This document shows, piece by piece, positions 1 to 5,270 of a stretch of 6,992 nt of DNA. The notes under the pieces were generated by a model, which saw only the letters and a program-made list of their open reading frames with translations, did not search any database and was not told the origin of the DNA. Made by a program: the position numbers and the translations under genes. The stretch spans positions 1-6,992 of the forward strand of contig CAMWMT010000141.1 in the NCBI GenBank assembly GCA_947175375.1. The letters are read 5' to 3'. The stretch is from an uncultured Clostridiaceae bacterium (lineage in GTDB: Bacteria; Bacillota; Clostridia; Lachnospirales; Lachnospiraceae). Every line of letters starts with the position of its first letter. Position 1 is the first letter of the stretch.

Positions 1-1194
1 CTCCAGAAGTACTCTGTGGTCTGCTGTCAGAAGTGGTTCGCACTCGCAGCCATTCAACAGGACTGCATCGATCGGCTTGTTGGGTTTTAATTTTACAGAA
101 GTCGGGAATCCCGCTCCACCCATACCAACGATTCCGCTGTTACGGACGATCTCAACGATCTCATCCGGTGTCAGGCTGTCAAGATCCTTTTGAGGCTGTA
201 CAGATTCGTGCAGAGTATTTTTTCCATCAGATTTGATCACAACAGACAGGCATTCGCCTCTTGTGGCATGTCCGTGGTTCTCAATCGCAGTAACGGTTCC
301 GCTGACGCTGGAGTGAACCGGAGCGCTGATAAAGCCTGCCGCTTCGCCGATCACCTGGCCGACCTTCACAGTATCTCCAACCTGTACGACCGGGTTGGCC
401 GGAGCTCCTGCATGCATGGACAGAGGAATGACTACGGTCTCCGGATCCGGGAATCTCTGGAGCGCGATGGGCGCCGTAAAGTCATTACGCTCTGCCGGAT
501 TAACACCGCCATAATAACCTTCCAATCTGTTCTCACGGATGGATTTTACATAATTGTTCACAAATTTGAAATCAACCTTGGAGTAATCCCGAAGCTGAAT
601 CGGCTGATCCAGGAACTCGGAGAGACGGCCCTGTTTTTCCAGTCTCTTGTAGATCTTCTCCCATGCGCAGTCCTTGTTGGGATCCACTTCACATTTGCCG
701 TTCTTCGCGCCGCCGCACTGGCCGTTGACCAGGCTCTTGGAACAGTCAACGATCGGGCAGATGCCGCCGGTAACGTTCAGGTAGCACTGTGCACATGCAT
801 CACAGCTCTTCTTCGTAAGCGCCATGCCGTGATGTCCGGTATAATTCAGGGAATCACTGGCTGCAAAGACAGATTTTCCTGTCAGGTCTGCAACGGTCTG
901 GATTCCAAGGCCGCAGGAAGCCACCAGAATATGCTCCGTTCCTTCCGGGATCATATCCTGTAATTTTCTTGCTGTCTGGGTACTGTTGCACAGGAAATCC
1001 ACTCTTGCAGTCCCTGTAACGGTCTTTCCCTGTTCGGTGACAAGCTTCTCAAGCTCGCCGCATTCTGGTTCGTCAATGGTTTCAAATTCCTTGAAGCACT
1101 TGTTGCAGGCAATGATGAACAGGTTGTCTTTATCGGCCAATAATGACACCAGCTCGTCGCTGCTTTTCAACTTATACTTAGTATAGTTCTCCAA
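1..1194 (-). CDS. MetV-RnfC fusion protein (methylene-THF reductase C-terminal domain joined to Rnf complex subunit C domain), 3' part cut by window edge
   Basis: I translated this from the minus strand: 398 codons from TTG at 1194, no stop before the left edge. Residues about 1-191 match the MetV / MTHFR C-terminal (PF12225-type) pattern: CNKC at 30-33, Cys69, SCGLG at 93-97, then the cluster-type block CDACAQC (131-137), LTGGIC-like VTGGICP (141-147), NGQCGG (157-162), GKCEV (166-170) and DCAW (175-178). Residues about 226-398 are RnfC: a GGVNP motif (229-233), the biotinyl/lipoyl-like segment with SMHAGAPANPVVQVGD (259-274) and SAPVHSSVSGTV (290-301), then the nucleotide/FMN-binding GMGGAGFPTSVK (357-368) and NGCECEP (381-387). 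The 4Fe-4S part of RnfC should lie beyond the left edge. In acetogens MetV bridges MetF to an electron donor, and RnfC2 brings electrons from NADH; here both are one chain, which predicts NADH-linked methylene-THF reduction in the cytoplasm. A TAA at 1213-1215 bounds the frame upstream, so TTG 1194 is the only credible start. metF may follow downstream, outside the window. Role inferred; domains seen. Confidence 0.9.
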   Translation of the reverse strand, partial: MENYTKYKLKSSDELVSLLADKDNLFIIACNKCFKEFETIDEPECGELEKLVTEQGKTVTGTARVDFLCNSTQTARKLQDMIPEGTEHILVASCGLGIQTVADLTGKSVFAASDSLNYTGHHGMALTKKSCDACAQCYLNVTGGICPIVDCSKSLVNGQCGGAKNGKCEVDPNKDCAWEKIYKRLEKQGRLSEFLDQPIQLRDYSKVDFKFVNNYVKSIRENRLEGYYGGVNPAERNDFTAPIALQRFPDPETVVIPLSMHAGAPANPVVQVGDTVKVGQVIGEAAGFISAPVHSSVSGTVTAIENHGHATRGECLSVVIKSDGKNTLHESVQPQKDLDSLTPDEIVEIVRNSGIVGMGGAGFPTSVKLKPNKPIDAVLLNGCECEPLLTADHRVLLE

Positions 1195-1209
1195 TTGCTC
1201 ACCTTCCTT
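1192..1209 (-). promoter_or_regulatory. Ribosome binding site and TTG start of metV-rnfC
   Basis: On the minus strand AAGGAAGGTGA (1209-1199) lies four bases before TTG (1194-1192). The reading frame is closed by TAA at 1215-1213 and contains no ATG or GTG between that stop and the MetV domain. The nearby GTG at 1201-1199 is in another frame. This decides a TTG start. Confidence 0.75.
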
Positions 1210-1225
1210 ATCTTATTTTTATTTG

Positions 1226-1309
1226 CAAAGCTGTTGCTTATCTGTTTTGTCCTTTTTTCAGCCTCTGCACCATGATGAAAAAAGACCATTGGCAAATAAG
1301 ACAGCTTTG
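1226..1309 (-). promoter_or_regulatory. Long imperfect hairpin in the 5' leader of metV-rnfC
   Basis: Three nested complementary segments are seen. CAAAGCTGT (1226-1234) pairs with ACAGCTTTG (1301-1309). CTTAT (1237-1241) pairs with ATAAG (1296-1300) after a two-base bulge. GTC-C-TTTTTTCA (1249-1260) pairs with TGAAAAAAGAC (1276-1286) with one bulged base, closing a 15-base loop. The structure ends 17 bases before the Shine-Dalgarno of the metV-rnfC start. No run of U follows it in either direction, so it does not look like an ordinary intrinsic terminator. It could be a cis-regulatory leader, an mRNA stabiliser, or the remnant of a small inverted-repeat element. I do not recognise it as a known riboswitch class. 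Confidence 0.55.
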
Positions 1310-1329
1310 TACTCAACGCCATTTTCAGT

Positions 1330-1360
1330 ATAATACAGATTCACCATATTTACCAGTCAA
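1330..1360 (-). promoter_or_regulatory. Candidate sigma-A promoter for metV-rnfC
   Basis: On the minus strand TTGACT (1360-1355) is followed by TATTAT (1335-1330), five of six matches to each consensus. The 19-base spacer is longer than the ideal 17. An A/T-rich tract (about 1361-1390) directly upstream resembles an UP element. A start near 1322 would give a leader of about 128 bases that carries the hairpin at 1226-1309. The same bases read on the plus strand contain a perfect TATAAT (1329-1334), so direction is not settled by the -10 alone. Prediction by eye only. Confidence 0.5.
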
Positions 1361-1442
1361 AATATATATTTTTTTGTAAAAATTTTAATCATAACCAGGA
1401 ACAGCATAAGATTCAGTCCCCGCATCCTGCCCGGGACCGCTT

Positions 1443-1475
1443 TTACAGGAACCGCAACCCTTTCACCAACTGTAA
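1443..1475. repeat. Inverted repeat TTACAG-N21-CTGTAA upstream of the ABC operon promoter
   Basis: TTACAG at 1443-1448 and its exact complement CTGTAA at 1470-1475 are 21 bases apart. The right arm sits just upstream of the expected -35 position of the candidate promoter at 1497-1505. BceR-type operators are described as TNACA/TGTAA-like inverted half-sites with a short spacer; the half-site letters resemble this but the spacing here is much longer, so regulator binding is only a suggestion. Confidence 0.3.
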
Positions 1476-1496
1476 GTGTTTTCCAGTCCTTCCTTA

Positions 1497-1505
1497 TGCT
1501 ATGAT
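1497..1505 (+). promoter_or_regulatory. Candidate extended -10 promoter of the Bce-like operon
   Basis: TGCTATGAT is an extended -10 (TGN followed by TATGAT, five of six matches). No good -35 is present 15-18 bases upstream (best TGTTTT at 1477-1482), which is the usual picture for a promoter that needs an activator such as the response regulator encoded in this operon. Predicted start near 1512, leaving a leader of roughly 95 bases. Confidence 0.4.
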
Positions 1506-1535
1506 AGTTCCAGAACCAGTAACGTCAAGTAGTCT

Positions 1536-1589
1536 ATGAAAAACAGCAACGGACCGGACAGAGCTTGGAAGGGGAGTTGCGGTACTTAA
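1536..1589 (+). CDS. Possible 17-residue leader peptide ORF
   Basis: ATG at 1536 opens a 17-codon frame (MKNSNGPDRAWKGSCGT) that stops with TAA at 1587-1589, three bases before the AGGAGG of the ABC ATPase gene. It lies wholly inside the predicted leader. There is no convincing Shine-Dalgarno in front of it, so it may be chance. If translated, the stop position would place a terminating ribosome over the downstream ribosome binding site. Confidence 0.2.
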   Translation: MKNSNGPDRAWKGSCGT

Positions 1590-1591
1590 AT

Positions 1592-1608
1592 AGGAGGTAA
1601 AGAAAATG
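1592..1608 (+). promoter_or_regulatory. Strong ribosome binding site of the ABC ATPase gene
   Basis: AGGAGGT at 1592-1598 is a near-perfect match to the 16S rRNA tail, with seven or eight bases to ATG 1606. It fixes the start of the ATPase gene. Confidence 0.9.
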
Positions 1609-2379
1609 GAACCTGTTCTTAAGATCGAATCTTTAAAGAAATATTATGGCAGATCAAAAAACCAGACAAAGGCGCTGGACGGTATCACGTTCCAGGTCAT
1701 GCCCGGGGAGTTCCTGGGCATCATGGGAAGCAGCGGCTCCGGCAAATCCACCCTGTTAAACTGCATCGCTACAGTGATTCAGCCCACCAGCGGCACCATT
1801 ACCATGAACGGACGGGCGATTCAGGAACTCAAAGGGGCAGCGCTGGCGGACTACCGCGGGAAAGAGATCGGATATCTGTTCCAGAACTTCGAACTGCTGG
1901 ATAACCTGACCGGACAGGAAAATATCCTGCTCCCGCTGTCCCTGCACGGAGTACCAGAAAAGGAAAGTAAAAAACGGCTGGAACAACTGGCATCTTATCT
2001 GGAAGTGAAGGACGTCCTGCATAAATTCCCCGCCCAGATGTCCGGCGGGCAGAAGCAGCGGATCGCAGCCGCCCGGGCGCTGATCCTGAAACCGGGCATT
2101 ATTTTGGCAGACGAACCTACCGGTGCCCTGGATTCCAGAAACGCAAAAGCCCTGATGGAGAAGCTCCTGGGCCTGAACCGGCAGGAACAGGCCACCATAT
2201 TGATGGTAACGCATGATTCCAACGCTGCAAGTTACTGCAGACGCATTCTGTTCATTCAGGATGGCGTGATCTTCCATGAGCTTCGCAGGAGTATCCCGGA
2301 GGAATCCCGTCAGGAGTTTTACACAAGGATTCTGAAAGTCATGGCACAGTTAGGAGGTGGCAGTGCAAATGTTCTTTAA
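1606..2379 (+). CDS. Bce-like ABC transporter ATP-binding protein
   Basis: A 257-residue nucleotide-binding subunit of the MacB/LolD/BceA kind, the usual length for BceA. All ABC motifs are intact: Walker A GSSGSGKST (41-49), Q-loop Gln93 in LFQNF, signature MSGGQ (145-149), Walker B IILADE with catalytic Glu170, D-loop ALD (174-176) and switch His203 in VTHD. The insert with LDNLTGQENILLPL (98-111) is typical of exporters of this subfamily. It should act as a dimer on the cytoplasmic face of the permease encoded next, with which it overlaps by 11 bases. In the BceAB family such pairs free lipid II-cycle intermediates from bacitracin, lantibiotics or similar peptides; the substrate here is not known. 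It is first in the operon, behind a strong ribosome binding site. Family assignment is firm; substrate is inference. Confidence 0.95.
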   Translation: MEPVLKIESLKKYYGRSKNQTKALDGITFQVMPGEFLGIMGSSGSGKSTLLNCIATVIQPTSGTITMNGRAIQELKGAALADYRGKEIGYLFQNFELLDNLTGQENILLPLSLHGVPEKESKKRLEQLASYLEVKDVLHKFPAQMSGGQKQRIAAARALILKPGIILADEPTGALDSRNAKALMEKLLGLNRQEQATILMVTHDSNAASYCRRILFIQDGVIFHELRRSIPEESRQEFYTRILKVMAQLGGGSANVL

Positions 2380-4432
2380 ACTGATCTCCCGGGGCAGCAG
2401 GCGGAACCGCAAGGAAAACAGCCTGTTTTTCAGCTCTCTTCTGGTCTCTGTCCTGGCGTTTTATATGATATTGTCCCTATCCCATCAGGATGTTATGATC
2501 TTTCTGACCCGGATGGAAAGCGACGCCGTAGACAAACTGATGACCATCATCCCTGTATTTTACGGGCTGACCCTGTTTATCCTGTTTTTTCTTATTTATT
2601 ACGCAGGCAAATACCAGCTGGAACGGCGCAGGCATGAATTTGGAGTCTGCCTGATGTTGGGCATGCGCCGCGTCAGGCTGTTTGCCATGCTGCTCATCGA
2701 GGACCTGCAAAGCAGTCTCATCGTTCTGATCATCGGACTGCCTGCGGCCGTTCTCCTGTCAGAACTGGTCAGCCTGATCACGGCAAGGCTGGTGGGTATT
2801 GGAATCATCGGTCATCATATATCCTTTTCCTTTCGAGCGGTATTGTGGACGGCAGCAGGATTTCTTCTGATCAAACTGATGGCTTTCCTGATCCTCAGCG
2901 GGAGGATCAGCCGCCAGGAGATTGGTTCCTTGCTGGTGGAGACGCCGGATGGTGTAAAAAAGCAGATGCCTGCACTTGTCTATGGAGCATCTGTCCTGCT
3001 CGGCATCTTCTGTCTGACTGTTGCCTATGGGCTTGCCATTCACGGAGAAGCATGGTCCGGGGTCCGGCAGATGGGACTGACCGTCTTTCTCGGACTTTTG
3101 GGAACCTTTGCTTTCTTCTGGGGGCTTCGGTTCCCCATGGAACTTGCCCTGCGATCCGGAAAGCACAACCGAAAGCTTCATGTGTTTCACCTGCGCCAGA
3201 TACAGGAGACAGTGATCCATCGTTCAAGTACTCTTGCCATCTGTTCCTTGCTGATCCTGGCAGCTCTGTGCTGCTTCGGAACCGGTGTGTCCGTCTTCCG
3301 TTTCTATGGAGAATCGGAACCGCATGTTCTGGATTATACGTTTACAGATTGTGAAGAGGAAAAGGATACGGAGTTCATCCGTCAGACACTGGCTGCATAC
3401 CAGCTGGACACCTGCTTTTCTGATTTGTTTGAAATGAGAACCGGATATATCCGCACTACCGAGGATCATGAGCACGCATTCCGGATGGAGCCTCTCATGT
3501 CCGCACTGCGGGAGCTGCCGGCCTCGACAGACACGGAGGTGCTTTTGAACAATCTGGGATATGCAACTTACCCACATCTGATCCCGCTTGAGGACTATAA
3601 CCGGCTTCTGGCTGCTGCCGGTCTGCCAAAGCTTACACTGGATGCTAAAGAAGCTGCCATTTACATGGACAGTGGGTTCACGAACTTCGAACGCACGAAA
3701 CTGCTCAACCGCATTCTGGAGACCGAACCGGAAGCTATACTGGATCAGGAAACGATTCATCTGACCGGCACCGTACAGACGACCAGTCTGGTCACTGACC
3801 GTTCCATCACCCTGGCCTTCGCACTGATCCTTCCGGATGAAATGTTTGAAACCTATACACAGGGAACTTACAATATCTATCTTAATGGTATTCTGGCGGA
3901 TGAAGAGACAGAACAGGACAATCTTATGTCTGTCATATCTGACCTGAATCAAAGACTGGACAAAACAGGGCTGTCCTATGAGAGTTATCTTCAGAACATG
4001 GGACGGCAGCTCTTTTACATGGTAGCTGCCAGCTATATCACCATTTACCTGGCGATCATTTTCCTAATCATCGCCAATACGGTCATTGGTGTGCAGTTTC
4101 TCATGAGCCAGCAGAAGACAAACCGCCGTTACCGGACCCTGATTCGCCTGGGAGCTGCGTATGATGTTCTGTGTCGGTCTGCCAGGACACAGATCAACTG
4201 GTACTTTGGCATCCCTGCCACGGTTGCTGCTTTCAGCAGTCTGTTTGGCGTCCGTTCTCTGCTGGGTGGGCTCCTGTCATTTGATGCCAGGAGCAATCTG
4301 GCCGAAATGATGTTCCTATCCGCTGCTATGATTTTGGGACTGTGTGTGATAGAATATATATACATTGCAGCAGTGAAACGTTCCAGCGACCGCTATCTTC
4401 TGACACTTATGGTCCCGATGCGGGAGGAATAA
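2369..4432 (+). CDS. Bce-like FtsX-domain ABC transporter permease
   Basis: A 687-residue membrane protein counted from ATG 2369. That start is chosen because AGGAGG at 2352-2357 is 11 bases upstream and because MFFKLISR is a typical opening for the family; GTG 2357 would overlap the Shine-Dalgarno, and GTG 2363 is a weaker alternative. Ten hydrophobic segments fit the BceB plan: about 19-38, 58-79, 114-138, 154-177, 202-224, 234-254, 286-310, then a soluble domain of about 235 residues (311-545), then 549-575, 610-631 and 645-668. The large outer domain between helices 7 and 8 is the hallmark of BceB and is thought to contact the peptide or its lipid target and the sensor kinase. The basic segment RRRHEFGVCLMLGM (87-99) after helix 2 resembles the FtsX coupling region. 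It would pair with the upstream ATPase. Substrate cannot be read from sequence. Confidence 0.93.
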   Translation: MFFKLISRGSRRNRKENSLFFSSLLVSVLAFYMILSLSHQDVMIFLTRMESDAVDKLMTIIPVFYGLTLFILFFLIYYAGKYQLERRRHEFGVCLMLGMRRVRLFAMLLIEDLQSSLIVLIIGLPAAVLLSELVSLITARLVGIGIIGHHISFSFRAVLWTAAGFLLIKLMAFLILSGRISRQEIGSLLVETPDGVKKQMPALVYGASVLLGIFCLTVAYGLAIHGEAWSGVRQMGLTVFLGLLGTFAFFWGLRFPMELALRSGKHNRKLHVFHLRQIQETVIHRSSTLAICSLLILAALCCFGTGVSVFRFYGESEPHVLDYTFTDCEEEKDTEFIRQTLAAYQLDTCFSDLFEMRTGYIRTTEDHEHAFRMEPLMSALRELPASTDTEVLLNNLGYATYPHLIPLEDYNRLLAAAGLPKLTLDAKEAAIYMDSGFTNFERTKLLNRILETEPEAILDQETIHLTGTVQTTSLVTDRSITLAFALILPDEMFETYTQGTYNIYLNGILADEETEQDNLMSVISDLNQRLDKTGLSYESYLQNMGRQLFYMVAASYITIYLAIIFLIIANTVIGVQFLMSQQKTNRRYRTLIRLGAAYDVLCRSARTQINWYFGIPATVAAFSSLFGVRSLLGGLLSFDARSNLAEMMFLSAAMILGLCVIEYIYIAAVKRSSDRYLLTLMVPMREE
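4347..4355 (+). promoter_or_regulatory. Weak candidate internal promoter inside the permease 3' end
   Basis: TGATAGAAT fits an extended -10 (TGN plus TAGAAT, five of six). The -35 region is poor. Transcription from here would give the regulator-kinase pair a basal supply independent of the transporter promoter, with a leader of about 230 bases. It lies within coding sequence and may be chance. Confidence 0.2.
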
Positions 4433-4460
4433 TCCGACAGAAATTTTCTGTTCTTCCGGA
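4433..4460 (+). repeat. Palindrome directly after the permease stop
   Basis: ACAGAAATTTTCTGT (4437-4451) is a 15-base palindrome around T4444. Outer arms TCCG (4433-4436) and CGGA (4457-4460) can extend it with a bulge on one side. It begins at the base after the permease TAA. It could mark an mRNA processing or stability element, or an operator, between the transporter and regulator pairs. No U-tract follows, so an intrinsic terminator is unlikely. The rest of the 157-base gap shows no good sigma-A promoter. Confidence 0.35.
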
Positions 4461-4589
4461 TCATTCCAGCATTACTGCTCCATTCTGCACCGGCCCGGAT
4501 ACCCGTTATGGGACAGACTGCATGAGGCAGGTGATCGAACAGTACTGCCATGAATCAGAAAATAACAACAATAACGGAGGAAAAAGTTT

Positions 4590-5270
4590 GTGAAACGAAT
4601 CGCAGTGGTAGAAGATGAACTGTTTATGCGGGAAGAATTATCCGATATCCTGCGTAAAGCCGGTTATGAAGTTACGGAAATCACTGATTTTAACTGCGTG
4701 ACGGATCTGCTTCTGACACTCTCTCCAGACCTGGTTCTGCTGGATCTGAACCTGCCCTTTATGAGCGGGTTTCAGATCTGCCGGGAGATGAAGCAGAAAA
4801 GCGCTATTCCCATACTGGTACTGACTTCCCGGGATCAGATGCGGGACGAACTGCATGCGCTGGAGCTGGGCGCTGACGAATATCTGACCAAACCATGCCG
4901 AAAGGAACGCCTTCTGGCACGAGTATCCAATGTGATGAAGCGGTACGAGGGCCGCTCCAATCTGTTGGAGGGTCCCGGCTTCCTGCTGGACCGGCAGACT
5001 TATACCCTGTACATCCACAACCGTTCGGTCGTCCTTGCGAAAAATCAGGGAAAGCTTCTGGAAGTGTTCCTGAACCATGGTTATGAGGTAGTTTCCAAAG
5101 AAGAACTGTGCCTGGCCATCTGGGGAACCACCGAATACATTGATGAAAATGCGCTTCAGGTCAATCTGACCCGGTTGAAAAAGACCATGGCAAATCTCGG
5201 AATGTCTCAGCAGATCGTCCCGGTCCGGGGGATCGGCTACCGGCTTCTTCCGGAAGGAGGAATCATATGA
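4590..5270 (+). CDS. OmpR-family response regulator (BceR-like)
   Basis: A 226-residue two-domain regulator. The receiver (about 1-118) has the acidic pair Glu8/Asp9, phospho-acceptor Asp52 in LLDLNLP, switch Thr79 and Lys101 in the TKP motif. The winged-helix DNA-binding domain (about 128-222) ends with the classic RGIGYRL (213-219); the likely recognition helix is about 186-200. The start is GTG 4590, with GGAGG at 4576-4580 nine bases upstream; TTG 4588 is followed at once by a stop. The gene overlaps the kinase gene by four bases (ATGA), so the two are translationally coupled. It is expected to be phosphorylated by that kinase and to activate the transporter operon, perhaps at the repeat and extended -10 near 1443-1505. 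Target is inference; family is firm. Confidence 0.95.
   Translation: MKRIAVVEDELFMREELSDILRKAGYEVTEITDFNCVTDLLLTLSPDLVLLDLNLPFMSGFQICREMKQKSAIPILVLTSRDQMRDELHALELGADEYLTKPCRKERLLARVSNVMKRYEGRSNLLEGPGFLLDRQTYTLYIHNRSVVLAKNQGKLLEVFLNHGYEVVSKEELCLAIWGTTEYIDENALQVNLTRLKKTMANLGMSQQIVPVRGIGYRLLPEGGII

Larger units (their letters stand above)
1195..1605. other. Divergent intergenic region between metV-rnfC and the Bce-like operon
   Basis: About 410 bases without an established protein gene. From left to right it holds the metV-rnfC ribosome binding site and hairpin leader (1199-1309), overlapping -10-like elements on both strands (1329-1335), an A/T-rich block (about 1361-1390), a short GTCCC/GGGAC stem (1416-1420 with 1433-1437), the TTACAG/CTGTAA repeat (1443-1475), the extended -10 (1497-1505), a possible 17-codon ORF and the ATPase ribosome binding site. 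AGCATAAG (1403-1410) and CTTATGCT (1493-1500) form a further 8-bp inverted pair, the second arm overlapping the extended -10 promoter. Confidence 0.6.

Noticed and set aside
190..963. 257-codon plus-strand open frame
   Set aside because: It is antisense to the MetV-RnfC gene, whose minus-strand translation shows clear conserved domains. The plus-strand protein shows no recognisable motif.
1226..1309. Intrinsic terminator reading of the leader hairpin
   Set aside because: Neither strand has a U-tract after the stem. The T-run lies inside the stem.
1195..1605. Insertion sequence or attachment site in the intergenic region
   Set aside because: I see no transposase fragment, no target-site duplication flanking the inverted repeats and no tRNA end.
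1756..2277. 173-codon minus-strand open frame
   Set aside because: It is antisense to the ABC ATPase gene, which carries all expected motifs.
3224..3952. 242-codon minus-strand open frame
   Set aside because: It is the shadow of the permease outer domain region. The permease frame is continuous and family-like, and this frame has no recognisable domain or ribosome binding site context.
4342..4593. 83-codon plus-strand frame bridging the permease end and the regulator start, including a shorter start at ATG 4522 (23 residues)
   Set aside because: The first half overlaps the permease in another frame, the composition is unlike a conserved protein, and no good ribosome binding site precedes either start. 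The end overlapping the regulator start is probably coincidence.
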